From the NCBI GenBank assembly GCA_036852015.1, contig JAANDG010000594.1, positions 24,899 through 88,898 of the forward strand: a stretch of 64,000 nucleotides of DNA, read 5' to 3'. Both the position numbers and the translations under genes were made by a program. The notes below the pieces were generated by a model. It did not search any database, was not told the origin of the DNA, and saw nothing but the letters and a program-made list of their open reading frames with translations. The stretch is from Pelodera strongyloides (lineage: Eukaryota; Nematoda; Chromadorea; Rhabditida; Rhabditidae). Every line of letters starts with the position of its first letter. Position 1 is the first letter of the stretch. Positions 1 through 12,258 of the stretch are shown piece by piece.

Positions 1-13
1 GAGATCATTTCAG

Positions 14-3000
14 GATCTCATGGATAATCCAAGAGCTCTACGCCGCCTTCGTACTAACTGCGATAGGGCCAAAAGAACCCTTTCTGACCAAAATAGCGCC
101 GTTGTGGAAGTATGTTACCAAGGACGAGAAGAACTGATTAAGATTCGTCGCGATGTTTTTGATGGTCTCTGTAGCGACCTTTTCAATACAACAATAACGG
201 TTGTAGAGCAGGCTTTAAAAGAGGCCGGCATGTCGCCGAGTGAGGTAAGGGAATACAAGAATATATGGTTTAGGGTGAATTTAAGGTGAATTTTTCATTT
301 GGTGTGTTTAGGAATTATATATAAGGAACATATAACTCTTAAAAAGTTGCTCAAGTAAGTATTTTTTGGGAAAACACCATTGTGTAGTGACAAGGTTAAA
401 GCGAAATACCAGCCGGTTTTTGAAACGCATTGCGTACACCTGCTTTCATATGCAGCATATGCAAATGAGCAAAAATTGGAATAACAACTAGACCCCAATT
501 AGACCCCACTTTGCATAAATGCATAGGAATGCAAGTACTTGAGATGCGTTTCAAAAATCGGCCGGTATTTCGCTTTAAAGGGTCAGGCCCATTTCAAATT
601 ACCCCTATTTTTGATGATTCCATCTGATTCTCGACGTCAAATATAGTAGGATGCAATATTTTTCTAATTTTCAAGAGCAACATTCACACACTATTCAGCA
701 ATTTACCGTGGGCAGTCATACCCAACTATTTATCGCAGTTGGCACGCCCGTTCGCGCTGATTGGCCAATATCGCAATTGCCACGCCCAATAGAGCATATA
801 GCCCAATTAGCGCGAAGGGGCGTGACAACTGCGATAAATACTTGGGTATGCCTGGCAATGGTAAACTGCTCAATACTGCGTGAATTTTGCGCTTGAAAAT
901 TAGAAAAGTATCATATCCTACTAAATTTGACATAAAGAATCAGATGGAATCATCAAAAATAGGGGTCATTTGAAATGGGCCTGACCCTTTAAAGCTCTTT
1001 TTTTTTAAATAATGCCCTGAAAATCGGTTGTCGAATACAATGATGCATCACCGGCGCAATTGACTCACAATCAAAGCAAAAAAAGTACTTTGTGGTTTGC
1101 ACGGAAAAAACAACCACATTTCTTGCATTGCAGTTTCCTGTGGCATTACCGCACAATTTATAATAACCACATAATTGTTTACGTTTTCATTTAGATAGAC
1201 GACATTGTACTTGTTGGTGGATCAACCCGAATTCCAAGGATTCGGCAACTATTGTCTAATCATTTTGATGGAAAACAGTTAAAGCAGACCATCAATCCCG
1301 ACGAGGCTGTTGCCTATGGAGCAGCTTTGCAAGCCGCTATCCTATCCGGAAACAATGCAAAATTGGTGCAAGGCATCCAACTGAAAGAAATAACGCCGTT
1401 ATCTGTCGGCGTGGAGGTTGTGGGAGGATTCATGTCAAATATCATTCCCAGAAACACTTCGATTCCTTGTGATATTCGCAAAGACAACTACACCACTCTA
1501 TATGACGACCAGACAGGCATAAATATCAAGGTAACGATTTCTCATCCTTTCGTTTGTCCTGCGAGGAGAGGCTTCCTACATCACTCTTCTTTCCATTTTG
1601 CTACGGTTTTTGATTTCAAGGGGCGGGCCCATCAAAATAAGCCTTATTTAGCACCAGCCGTTCGATGAGCCCTACGGGCTCTTCTCCGACTGGAGGGATC
1701 GGCTTTCGGCCGATTGTTTCCCTATTTAAAAAAATTGATGCAGTGTAAAAAGTTAACTCTCGTCTTTTTCTCCTCCCACACATTCACACGTCTCTGATTG
1801 TGGAAACGTATAATAATCAGTTTGGATCTCCACTCGACTAATGCTCTACCATGCAAATTTGCCATTGAAGGTGCTGTATGTAGGGCAGAGGATTATTCTT
1901 GTGATAAGCTAGCACAGCTCAACAGGTAGAGCGTTGGACTATGAATCGAGAGGTTGTACGCTGCTGTGGGTTCGAATCTCGCCAGCGGGAAAGATTTTGT
2001 ATGCTTATGCTCTTTGCTAATAGAAAAAAATCTTTATGAAAAGATTTCGTTATGTTTACACAAACAAAAAAGTAAACTCTTCCCCTTTATGTAATAAGAT
2101 TTGTTCATTCTTTTCTAATGGCGTTTGCAAGTATGCCAAAAACCGCGAGTTTTCCTTGCAAGTATCAATTCGCAAAATCGTGTGCTTTTTACACACATTT
2201 ACCGTAACTTTGACACATCCGCACTATAGAAAATCCGGCATCAAAGACATTTTTTTGTTGAACAAATGGTCCCGTGGCGATCGGTCGTAAAAACTGCGCG
2301 TAGATATTCTCGTGTAGTGCCAAGATACGGTAAATTTTTCGATACTTGAAAGGTAAATCGAGCATACTTGCAAACCCCATAATGGATGTCTACTATAATA
2401 TGCACACTACCAGGTGTATCGCATGGAAAATTTTCGTGTCGATATTCGGAAAAGTATACCGCAGGCGAACGAGGTTACATTGCTCTTTTTGGAACCCAGG
2501 AGAGTATCTGGCCATATTGCCCCCCCCCCCCTGCCTATAGTTATCCGGATATCGACACCGAAATACCATGTCCTACAGTCTAGGTTTAGTGGGTACGCTA
2601 AATCGGAACTATGCGTCCCGGTCTAGCGGGAACTTCGGGAATTCGACCGTAGTCGACTATTAAAGGGACAGGCCCATCAAAGTAAACCTATATTTACGAT
2701 TTCGTCTTAATTTTTATTGAAAGTGTTTATTACAATATATGCAAACCAAATTGTATCGATATTCACCCCGGGGAACTTTCCGACGAGCGGATCCACAAAT
2801 ATATACCGTTGCCTGGCCCTTCCTCTCGTTGTCTATCCGCTCTGGTTGTCTGCTCTCTCGGTTTTTTCTCTGGCACCTCTTTATTGAGCATACTCTCTCA
2901 TGCGTAGCTTTGTAACTGTGTTATAACATACGCGAAGTAAAAGAATTGTTAAGTCTAAATTGATGCAACTACGGTACCCTTATGAGTTGGGCTCGTCGTA

Positions 3001-4681
3001 ACAAAGTTCCCCGGGGTGAATGTGGATACAAATTAATGTGTATATATTGTAATAAACGCTGCTAATAAAAAATAACCTGAAATCGTAAATATATGTTTAT
3101 TTTGATGGGCCTGTCCCTTTAAACAAATAAGCACATGAAATGAGGAGCGCGCAGACACGTAGAGAAAATTAGCACTGCTTCCAACAATGCTTCAAAAAAT
3201 TGATGAAGTCTTCTTCCTTGCGGCTGCTCACATCAACACCGCCCGTAATAAGTACTCGGGGAAGTGTTTGGCTAATTTCAATGAGTAAATATTAAACCCT
3301 TGAAACAGCGCTCTATGTCGGTCGGGCGATACGAGTTCAACGAACACACAATAGAGGCCAACTCATAGACCGCGCAATTAATGCTTATTTCGGGAGGAAC
3401 TGCGACTGCGGTTAAGATTCTTTTTGGGACTGTGTCGCATTAAACGGGAAACGTGTGATATGATTCTTATTGCGCGGGCAGCGCGGGATTGAGTCTTATT
3501 GCGAGTGAAGAACAGAGTATTTCAGTAGGATGTATCTGCCTGAAATGTAGTGTTCATACATGATAATCCTCACTCTTTTAAAATTATGAACTACTGCAAA
3601 TATAGGCTTATTTTGATCTTACCTTCTTCGACATGGAGAAAGAGATTAAGAAATTAGAAATACTGTTTAACCTTTAGGTTTACCAAGGCGAATCCAAGGA
3701 AACTAAGAATAACCACTACCTTGGGCAACTTTTGTTTGAGAATATACAACCTCAACCGAAAGGTGTTCCAAAGTTCGCAGTAGTTATGAAAATTAATATG
3801 GACGGAATTCTGGCGCTTTCGGCGATCGATACGTCAACAAACCGTGAAGAACATACCACTATTGGGTATATGCGAGACCTTAAGACACAGGTAACACACT
3901 TTCCTGTTACTAGATGGCGTTTATTGGTACGAGAATAAGTGAATCTTTGTGAACGTCGGTATGGCTTGAAACCATTTAGTTCGAACGTTTCAAATAACTC
4001 AAACTTTTCTCACTACTGACAATGAGTCAGATTATGCACTTCTATTTTTAAAACCGCTATCTCGGTATAGTCAATGTTACAGGGACAGGCTTGCGAAGGT
4101 TTCGTTAATCATAAGCTAAATTTCTCAAATTGCGCACGTGAACTTTTTTGTATTCTTGTAGATTGTAGGTATGGCATAAAGTCATCAAAACAGGAGTTCG
4201 AAGAAGAAAAAAACAAAAAGAAGCACTAATTTGCTCCACTTTTGGAGAGCCTATAACTTGTTTTGTTCTTACACCGACGCAGCTATTTTTTTATCGAACT
4301 CTATTTTCTTTTAATTCTCTATCGATTGATGTACAATCCATCGAAGTAAAAAGCTTTTAGCGAAAGAGTAGTCTTCCTTGATGAGCTCGACCATTCCAAT
4401 TACGAGACGAAATTTTTAGTTGACAAAATCTATGAGCCGAAATGAAAATCCTATTAGTTGGATTTTAGAGAGCATATCGCTTTAAAAGATGTAGTCAGAT
4501 AAGAACAACGCGTCTTCTTTTTGTTATTCACTCCTATTGTAGCTCAACCACAATACAAGAATAGAAAAAAAACATAAGAACCGTACACATTTTTTAATTT
4601 GTTTCCTTGGTAAATAAGTTCCTCCAAATCATATTTTTTTTATTACAGATCGTCAACACCGCAGAGCGTAAGGGGACCTAG
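14..4681 (+). CDS. Hsp70-like gene A, 5' end outside the window
   Basis: Exons 14-244, 1195-1530, 3678-3890 and probably 4649-4681; every join is phase 0, giving 270 residues in the window. Exon 1 acceptor is TTTCAG at 8-13 and its donor is GTAAGG at 245. The first exon encodes the end of the ATPase lobe ([15 protein letters not shown], then FDGLCSDLF). The second has [11 protein letters not shown] and [17 protein letters not shown]. The third is the beta substrate-binding domain (VYQGES, then GVPKF). The last exon would add only ten residues ending at TAG, so the helical lid and any EEVD tail are missing. The N-terminal ATPase exons lie before position 1. Family membership is certain; the terminal exon rests on one acceptor plus a stop and is the weak part. 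If truly truncated, the product could bind peptide but lacks the lid that holds it. Confidence 0.8.
396..578. mobile_element. TTAA MITE, GCGAAATACC family
   Basis: Palindromic element in intron 1 of Hsp70 A. Terminal inverted repeats read TTAA-AGCGAAATACCAGCCGG and its mirror ending CGCTTTAA. No coding content. It shares its right TTAA with the next element. Relatives lie at 6559-6741 and 12095-12258. Confidence 0.85.
575..992. mobile_element. TTAA MITE, AGGGTCAGGCCC family
   Basis: Inverted ends AGGGTCAGGCCCATTTCAAA inside TTAA at 575-578 and 989-992, with a long palindromic body containing CACGCCC blocks. Copies at 7737-8137, 8869-9283 and, interrupted, 26889-27658. Confidence 0.85.
1652..1725. 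other. Conserved structured segment of unknown origin
   Basis: A block containing GAGCCCTACGGGCTC and ATCGGCTTTCGGCCGAT, two perfect-looking hairpins. A similar block occurs on the minus strand at about 27472-27530. One frame of both copies reads QPF(D/E)E.Y.LFSDWR, so coding descent is as possible as a structured RNA. It sits in intron 2 of Hsp70 A. Confidence 0.35.
1908..1989 (+). pseudogene. tRNA-like sequence
   Basis: A D arm (GCTCAACAGGTAGAGC), a candidate anticodon loop with ATG, and a T arm with box B GGTTCGAATC occur in order. The acceptor stem pairs poorly and the variable region is long. It is a tRNA-derived relic or SINE head, not a credible functional tRNA. Confidence 0.45.
2660..3122. 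mobile_element. TTAA MITE, AGGGACAGGCCC family
   Basis: Inverted ends AGGGACAGGCCCATCAAAGT flanked by TTAA, with a second internal palindrome (CACCCCGGGGAACTT near 2764 and its mirror near 3005). In intron 2 of Hsp70 A. Relatives at 11032-11427 and 49407-49803. Confidence 0.85.
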
Positions 4682-4689
4682 ATACGCTT

Positions 4690-6400
4690 AGCACATCCAG
4701 GAAAGAAGAAGCGACCGCCAGGAATAAACTGTAATCGTGTATATGAAGCTCGTGTCGCACATAGCTAAAATTGTAATCAGCTTGTAATCAGAGGTCATAC
4801 TCACCACACCGTTTCCTCGGAACCATTCCCGGAGTCAGAAAATATTCTATAAACGCGCAGATAGAAAAAAACGGGTATTCCTCGTGGATAATTGAGTGAA
4901 GAATGTGGCTTCTGTAGTAAAAAGAAAAATAATTTAAATCAGGAAGCTCACGAAAAAAGAGACCCACTGTTTGAGGATTTTGATATAATTTAATGTTTAT
5001 ATTGCTTTACTTACAATTGAAAGCGTATGCGTTGCAAAGCATGTTTATTGCATCATCTTTTGATAAAAGGAAACTAGTTGAGCATTTAATTCTCGTGAGC
5101 CTCCTCCTTTAAGTCTTTTTTCGGAGTTTGTGTTATTCTGTGTGTCTTTCTTATACGAACTATTATTATAAAAGAGTAACTGTAGCGTGTGCTAGCACTC
5201 ACGTTACGGAAGTAGAGAATAAATTGTTCCGCTTTGGAAATAAAAGGTGCCGCAGATCAAATTAGAATATTCTCATAAGTATGGAACGACGCCTCAGGCG
5301 GCGTAGCCGGCTGGTTTTGTAATATTATGCAAAACAAAATAAATAAATAAACTGTATGCGCAATTTGCAATTTGAAATTATTAACATCTCGTGTTTTATT
5401 AAGAGATCACCACGTGGAACCAAATTCTTTTTACTACATTTTTTTTTATTAAGAGATCACCACGCGTTGAACCAAATTCTTTTCACTTCTTTCTACTCTT
5501 TTTACTAATTCTATAGTGTTGTTGGACATTATTTTCCAGTACCTATATTGTATTGTTTACTTTGATTCTTCTTTTTCGTCGCCTCTCACGGCGTTACGAT
5601 CTCTTAATGAGTATGATAATTATTCAAATAAATGGAGCACCTATAAATAAAAAATAAATCTTTTCTGCCACAAGAGCCTTCATTCAAGGGGTTTCAAATT
5701 TCAATTTCTAAGTTGCTTATGACTCATGACGTTCCGGCGGAGGTCCTGAGCAGTACGCGACGAGTTCCAGATGGTCTCACCATATCGAAGCACTCACACA
5801 AGATGAAAAAGGCTGCATACACATAATTTGACATAATGAGTGTAGTGTAACAACGATCGCAAACCTAGATGTCAAATAAAACTCAAGACAAGAAATTCAA
5901 AGGCATTATTTCGCTGGAAAAGCGCAGCGGGAGGATGTAGTAAGTCGGAGAATAGTGTAACCTTATATTACCGGCTATGTTTAAAATAATTTTATACCTT
6001 TTTTTGGGTTTTTGCCTAATAATAGTTTGAATAAAACAAAAACAGTGAAAACATCAAAATAACAGTTAATAGTCATGATGGCAAAAAAAAATAGCCCAAA
6101 GTTAGCCCCGTTGTGTATATAAAACCCAGATTTTGTGCCCTAGCCTGTTTTTTTTTCTCCCAAGTGGCACTACGATGGTTTTAAATTTCCGCGAAAAGAA
6201 CAACAGATATAGGCTATAAGAGAGTGTGAAATTGAAAGACGTATAGAGAGTAGGTACTGCTTTGAAGGAAATGAGAACTCCCCAGTCAAGACTATGTAAA
6301 TTTCCCAGCCAAGATATGTAAATTATTTCGGAAAATATATGCATATCAACTGTTTTGAATATAAAACATGCGTATGCAGGTATCCCGATACGTTTCAAAT
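4690..6400. other. Non-coding stretch with short repeats
   Basis: No gene seen. It holds a Helitron-like remnant (listed), a half palindrome near 5075-5115 that matches the end of the element at 35483-35749, and a tandem pair around 5396-5482 built on AGAGATCACCACG followed by GAACCAAATTCTTTT. Confidence 0.5.
5161..5314 (+). mobile_element. Short non-autonomous Helitron remnant
   Basis: Starts with a degraded form of the TCTTATTATATAAAAGAG terminus. It ends with GC-rich hairpin GCCTCAGGCGGCGTAGCCGG and CTGG followed by T, the CTRR-T arrangement of Helitron 3' ends. Confidence 0.55.
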
Positions 6401-6558
6401 CCTACGGTAGACTAGTAACTCCGCTTCTCCAGTAGTTCACTGTTCACTCCCTGGGTGAGATTTCAAATAAATTGGCTCTGGTAGAGTTTTTTTCTCAAAT
6501 CTTTCCTATATGCACTTATATTCGAAGCAAAACGACGAATTTGGAGTGATGCATTCAT

Positions 6559-6741
6559 TTAAAGCGAAATACCGGCCGCTTTTTGAAACGCATCTCAAAT
6601 ACTTGCATTCCTATGCATCTATGCAACGTGGGGTCTAATTGGGGTCTAGTTTTCATTCTAATTTTTGCTCATTTGCATATGCTGCATAAGAATTCTGCTG
6701 TACCCGATGCGTTTCAAAAACCGGCCAGTATTTCGCTTTAA
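6559..6741. mobile_element. TTAA MITE, GCGAAATACC family
   Basis: Second copy of the 396-578 element, with inverted ends AGCGAAATACCGGCCG inside TTAA. About 6400-6560 immediately before it is half of the GATCGCAGTC MITE (compare 56520-56958). Confidence 0.85.
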
Positions 6742-7150
6742 AGAAGAAAGTACCGACTTGCCCTGGAGCGTTGGGAGGCAATTGTGTCCATGAAATGGAT
6801 GATTTTCCTTATAGCAGCTCAGGCCTCTTTCTTTCCATTGCTCCCTCTATTTACTGATTAGGGATTTGAGACAAAATGAGCACACCTAAACTAGCTCTTA
6901 GTTTGTGATTTGATATTTGGTCATCTTTGATATCGACAGTTGGTAACAATAAGGACAAATCTTCGACCGGGAAGTTACCATGTCTAGGTGAACTTCTTAA
7001 AGTTTTGTGAAATTTTATTGACTTTTTGGCGATTTGTATCATATTCTGGCATGTATCACAAAACCCGATCCAAGGCCTAAACTCCTAAACACCATTTCAA
7101 ATTTCTGAATAAGAACAACAAAGAAAGGCAACGCATTTATTTGGTAACTA
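6742..7150. other. Non-coding spacer
   Basis: No gene, RNA or clear repeat seen between the MITE and the next Helitron start. Confidence 0.5.
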
Positions 7151-7411
7151 TCTTATTATATAAAGGAGAAGAATTTCGATGGTTGATGTTTGTGTGTCCA
7201 CAACGAAATCCATAGTATTCCAATGATTTAGTATAAGCAGTCCAACAGTCCAACTTTTCGCCACTCCAAATAAGCGAAATGAGCGGCATTGCATAATTTT
7301 AGACAATACATTTCACAGACATTTCACAGAAGTATGCTCATTTCTGTGACACTTTCAAGTATCGATGTGCAATATTGCAAAGACGCCTCATTGTCAGGCG
7401 GCGACAGTCGT
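7151..7411 (+). mobile_element. Degenerate Helitron
   Basis: Preceded by A, it begins TCTTATTATATAAAGGAGAA and ends near the hairpin CAGGCGGCGACAGTCG. The final CTRR is decayed. Confidence 0.5.
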
Positions 7412-7736
7412 CAGAGATATTCTATGCTAAAGAGTCCGGTCAGACACCGTATTCGGAAAGGTTATACGTTTTTATGGTTTTATATCCGTTCATTAGCATT
7501 CTTTCTCCACATAATAATTGTTAAACAAATGAAGAACATTACCACCATTCTAACAAAGCGTTTATGTTGTGTCCTCCAAGGTAAGCACACAAATGTAGAT
7601 TAGAAGTTTATTGTAGAACACGGAATGTAGTTGAGACGAAAGTGATTCGATATGAGATAGAGTATTTATGTTACGCTTTCACGCGAATTCGCCGCCAGAG
7701 TATCATCCAAGTTCACTTTTCCATTTTTCAGCAACA

Positions 7737-8137
7737 TTAAAGGGTCAGGCCCATTTCAAATGACCCCTATTTTTGATGATTCCATCTGATTCTCCGTGTC
7801 AAATATAGTAGGCTGAATTTTTTTCTAATTTTCAGTCGCAATATTCGCGTAATGTTCAGCAATTTACCATGGCCAGTCATACACAACAATCAATCGCAGT
7901 TGTCACGCCCATTCGCGCTGATTGGCCAATATCGCAATTGCCACGCCCAATAGAGCATATTCCCCAATTAGCGCGGAGCGGCGTGACAAATGCGATATAT
8001 AGTTGGTAAATTGCTGAATACTGCGTGAATTTTGCGCTTGAAATTAGAAAAATATCGTATCCTACTATATTTGACATGGAGAATCAGATGGAATCATCAA
8101 AAATAGGGGTCATTTGAAATGGGCCTGACCCTTTAAG
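7737..8137. mobile_element. TTAA MITE, AGGGTCAGGCCC family
   Basis: Near-complete palindrome with the same ends and CACGCCC core blocks as 575-992, between TTAA copies. Confidence 0.85.
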
Positions 8138-8396
8138 CCGCGTTCGAGTTGGGAAAAAGTTGGTGGAATTCCGGAATTCCCCCGTTCGAGATGGACGCGG
8201 AAACGTGCCAGGACAAGCAAAAATACCGTAGTGGAATCGTTGTGGGATTATGTTTTTGACAACTGCAAGAGCCAAAAATGACGCTTGACCCCGACGGTTG
8301 GGGCTAAATAACGGAAAAAACATTTACGTTTCCGGTGTCCCATCTCGAACGGTGGAATTCCGGAATTCCACAACTTTTTCCCAACTCGAACGCGGC
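8138..8396. mobile_element. TIR element with GCCGCGTTCGAG ends
   Basis: Inverted ends GCCGCGTTCGAGTTGGG, then a GGAATTCCGGAATTCC block on both sides. It abuts the preceding MITE. Related ends occur at 47508 and 48110. Confidence 0.65.
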
Positions 8397-8868
8397 TTTA
8401 GGTGTATGCAGAAACGTTGCAGGTTATGTAAATTGCTTACTCTATGTAAATTTCCAGTACTTTTCCACTATAGAAACTGCAATAACTTGAATGGCACTTT
8501 CGCATGCGAAAGTGCGCGAAACCGTAACATAAATACTCTATCATAGTATTTATGTCGCACTTTCGCACGGAAAGTGCGCCAAAGTGCCATTCATCTCGAA
8601 AAATTAAGTGTGTTTTCCAGCCAACAAGAAACAACTCAGCCGTGTGTAACAAGAAAGTGTGATACAGCAAGACCGAAAGTGGCCGAAAGTGTCGCGTTTC
8701 GTGGCAGGATTAATTTAATTTAAAGTTGTACAGCGCGCCAATTTAAAATTGCCGCAAAGAAGCCGGATCCACGATGATGAAAAAATATCCACATCGATAC
8801 ACCTTTAAATTTAAATAAGGCTTTCTCGAAATGCGGCACTTTCGGTCTTACTTTATCCCACTTTCTTG
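8397..8868. other. Palindromic AT-rich spacer
   Basis: Contains an inverted repeat of GGCACTTTCG blocks (about 8492-8595) and no gene. Confidence 0.4.
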
Positions 8869-9283
8869 TTAAAGGGCAGGCCCATTTCAAATTACCCCTA
8901 TTTTTGATGACTCCATCGGATTCTCCATTTCAAATATAGGAGGCTTAATTTTTTTACAATTTTCAGTCGCAAATTTCTCGCAGGATTCAGCAATTTACCA
9001 TGGCCAGTCATACCCAACTATATATCGCAGTTGTCACGCCCCTCCGCGCTAATTGGGAAATATGCTCTATTGGGCGTGGCAATTGCGATATTGGCCAATT
9101 AGCCCGAATGGGCGTGACAACTGCGATTGATTGTTGTGTATGACTGGCCATGGTCAATTGCTGAAAACTGCGTGAATATTGCGACTGAAAATTGGAGAAA
9201 AATTCGGCCTGCTATATTTGAAACGGAGAATCCAATGGAGTCCTCTAATATATGGGTGATTTGAAATGGGTCTGACCCTTTAA
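8869..9283. mobile_element. TTAA MITE, AGGG(T)CAGGCCC family
   Basis: Third copy of the 575-992 type, slightly diverged at its ends, bounded by TTAA. Confidence 0.8.
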
Positions 9284-10537
9284 GGAAACCACACCAATTT
9301 TTTCCGAGATGGATGGCCCTTTCGCGCACTTTCTCGTGCGGAAGTGCGAAGTAAATTCTCTATCCTTAGATAGAGCGCTATTTATGGAACGCCTTCGTAT
9401 GCTTATGCGATGATAATTCACTAGTTAGGAAATAAATGATAATACTAAATTTCCGAGGTGTACGTTTATACCTAACACCTAGCTTTTTAGCCAGTAGCTC
9501 AATATGGCTTAATCTTGAGCTTAATATTGAAGTCGATCCAGGGCACTCGTTCTAGTAGATCTTCCTAGTACTGGCGAAGTTGGGCTCGCCGGCTTGTCCT
9601 TCGCGGCTCCATCCATAGCGTCCTTCGGCGTCGTAGGTGTAGTATCGTCGGGTACATCCAAATAATTACCGTAGATGTGCGGCAGGTCATGGTTCCTTAT
9701 TTTATGCTCAGCAATCGGCTCCAGATCAAACGCATCCAGTAGGATGTCTAGGGAACCAGGTGTCATAGTTGAACTAGGCGGCATCTGGTTAGCATGACGT
9801 CGATGTGTCTTCTGCTGTCCTTCGATCATCACGCCATAGAGTATCGTTCCGTGTTTCTTCACAACAGTCGCATCTATCTAGGTTGGCTTACTCGGGTTAC
9901 GGTAGTCACGAACATAAAAAGAAAAACCCTCGGTTTCGAACTACGCTTCTTGTTAAACTGCGCCTCCATACGAACATCCTTGAGCATCTTCCTTTCGACT
10001 TTTGGCTTCATTAGATCCCAAGAAGTCCGGAGTTTTCTTCCAAGAAATGCTTCCGTCGGCGACAGCCGATTCGGTACAGATTCGCTCAGGGTCATTCTGT
10101 AGGAGAGCAGAAATGTTCGGATTCTCAGCAGGGTTTCCCTCCCCTATTATCTTGAGCAGCTGTCCACGAACCTTTCCACTTGTCCGTTAAAACTGTCCAC
10201 GAACCTTTCCACTTGTCCATTAGATTGCGGGTGGAAAGCCGGCGAGCGAACGTGCCACCCCATCCTTTACACAAAGCAATGCGTACTCTCCACTCGTGAA
10301 CTGAGTTCCATTATCTGTTACCAGTGTTTCTGGCATGCCGAACTGAGTGAAATTCATCAAAAAAATCGTGGCGTGGGATTTAACCCTATACATACAAGCA
10401 ATCTCAGGCCACTTACTGTGTGTGTGTCTACTACCAGTAAGTAAAATTTAACTTCCAGAGGTCCATCGAATTCTGCGTGAACCCTCTCATCTGCCACGGC
10501 CTCTGGATCTTGTTCCACGATCCCAAATTTGGGTACT

Positions 10538-10994
10538 ATTACACAACGGGGGGGGGGGGGGCATTATCATAGGCTTATTTTTGCGTCAAAACTAGCCTAC
10601 AATACATGCAAATTGTGTTTTAACATCCAGAAAGCGAAAGAAAATGGAAATAAAACGGTTGTAACGACATTTTTATGAAAAGCACCGAAAACCCAAACGT
10701 GAAACAGTGGAATACCGTTCAAAAATAGGTAACTTACATTCATTTCGGTGAATTAGTGTCGTAGGCAAAGAAAACGGGAGCACGACATAGCTACGGCACG
10801 CATTAGGTGAATACTGATAAAATGCAAAAGCACTCATCGCTTTTAAACAGAACTGATTTGCATGTATGCTGATTGACATATGTTCATTATTCAAGTGATT
10901 TTTTATAAACGTTTCGATCTTTCTGCCAACATCACTATTAAATTTCTGAAAAAATGGTAAAGTATACGGTAATGCCCCCCCCCCGTTGTGTAAT
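10538..10994. mobile_element. Palindromic element with poly-G ends
   Basis: Ends ATTACACAACGGGGGGG and mirror, inserted in the Gypsy-type relic. The flanks show CCCAAATTT on both sides. No coding content. Confidence 0.6.
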
Positions 10995-11031
10995 AACACC
11001 CAAATTTGTTTTCACACGCGCTTTCTGCGCT

Positions 11032-11427
11032 TTAAAGGGACAGGCCCACCAAAGTAAACCTATATTTACGATACGTTCATAATGATTATAAAGCAATTTT
11101 ATTACAATATATACAAACTAAATTTCACCTTCATTTACCCTGGGAAACTTTTTTCCCATGCGCTCAACGCATATGTATACCGTAAAACGGAAATTTTCAA
11201 GCTGCCTATGCAAATTTGTGGTAAAATTATAATGCGATCAAAATGTGCGTATACGGCTTTGAAATCTTCAGCTTGACGGTATACATATGAGTTGAGCGCA
11301 TCGGAAAAAAGTGTCCCAGGGTGAATGAAGGTGAAATTTGGTTTGTATATATTGTAATAAAAATGCTTTGTAAACAGTATGAACATCTCGTCAACATAGG
11401 TTTAATTTGATGGGCCTGTCCCTTTAA
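11032..11427. mobile_element. TTAA MITE, AGGGACAGGCCC family
   Basis: Ends AGGGACAGGCCCACCAAAGT inside TTAA; copy of the 2660-3122 type. It splits the integrase relic. Confidence 0.85.
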
Positions 11428-11737
11428 TACAACTTGCACGTGACTTCACCACGTGACTGGAAAATATACAATCGTCCGAGCGAGTGACTTCGTCCTGGCG
11501 ATGCCTTGGCGTCCACTGCGTAACTGCTTGAGAATCCTTCCGCTTAGTGTCGCGGGGATGACTATTCTTTCCGCACACATCAGTATTCCATTGTAATCCG
11601 CGAGCGACCATTTTCTATTCTCGAAATGGTTAACATCTTTAGAACTAACCGGCCAATTCCCAGTCTTGTGAGATTCCAGTACGACTTGCAATGTTTTGCC
11701 GCTGCGGTAGCCTCCATGTCTAACAGTTTCCAATACT

Positions 11738-12098
11738 TTAAAGAGAATATGTAGGCACTCAAAATGCGCAAAACAACTGCGAAACTAGAGTTTCCGTACC
11801 AGACGAATTTAATTAGGCGACTGCATATTTAAATTCAAATGTTCTGATTTGCATGCAAATATGTCGCTCTTCCATGCTATATGCCGATGTATGCACACAT
11901 ATGCTAAAATTCGGTCCATCGGAACTGGCGGGTATGCCAGGGTGTCAGTAAACGTGTTTACTATGGAAAAGGTGAACTTTGAAAATCATTTTTTTAACTG
12001 GGAAACTTTTAACAATTTTTGTTGTTGTTTCCTTAATGGGGAACACACATTCTATTAATACAGCTTAACTTCAAAAAGGGCATACATATTCCCTTTAA
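11738..12098. mobile_element. TTAA MITE with GAATATG ends
   Basis: Left end AAGAGAATATGTAGGCACTC, right end GGGCATACATATTCCCTTTAA. A close copy lies at 57731-58096. Confidence 0.8.
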
Positions 12099-12258
12099 AG
12101 AGAAACGCATTGCGCACACCTGCTTTCTTATGCAGCATATGCAACTGAGCAAAAATTAGAATAAAAACTAGCCCCCAATTAGACCCCATCTTGCATAAAT
12201 GCATAGGAATGCAACTACTTGAAATGCGTTTCAAAAACCAGCCAGTATTTCGCTTTAA
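12095..12258. mobile_element. Truncated GCGAAATACC-family MITE
   Basis: Shares TTAA with the element before it; body matches 396-578 but the left terminal bases are lost. Confidence 0.7.

Larger units (their letters stand above)
9521..11733 (-). pseudogene. Broken Gypsy-type retrotransposon pol (integrase part)
   Basis: Read on the minus strand from high to low coordinates: 11733-11446 gives an integrase zinc-region-like segment (RIVIPATLSGRILKQLR). About 10500-10270 gives the catalytic core in shifting frames (LLVVDTHSKWPE, GMPETLVTDNGTQFTS). About 10260-10170 gives HPQSNGQVERFVDS. 10095-9930 gives LSPTEAFLGRKLRTSWDL and 9862-9521 gives the C-terminal tail (YGVMIEGQQKTHRRHANQ). Stops, frameshifts and two nested elements break it. 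At 10170-10230 a segment of about 28 bases encoding NGQVERFVDS is duplicated in tandem. No LTR was identified. Dead copy; the family call rests on the order of integrase motifs. Confidence 0.75.

Noticed and set aside
1908..1989. Functional tRNA gene
   Set aside because: The acceptor stem does not pair and the variable region is odd; other tRNA-like hits at 15713, 46798 and 55405 fail for similar reasons.
2521..2530. Short overlapping plus frames at 2346-2626
   Set aside because: Three frames over a C-run in an intron of Hsp70 A, no motif and no splice support.
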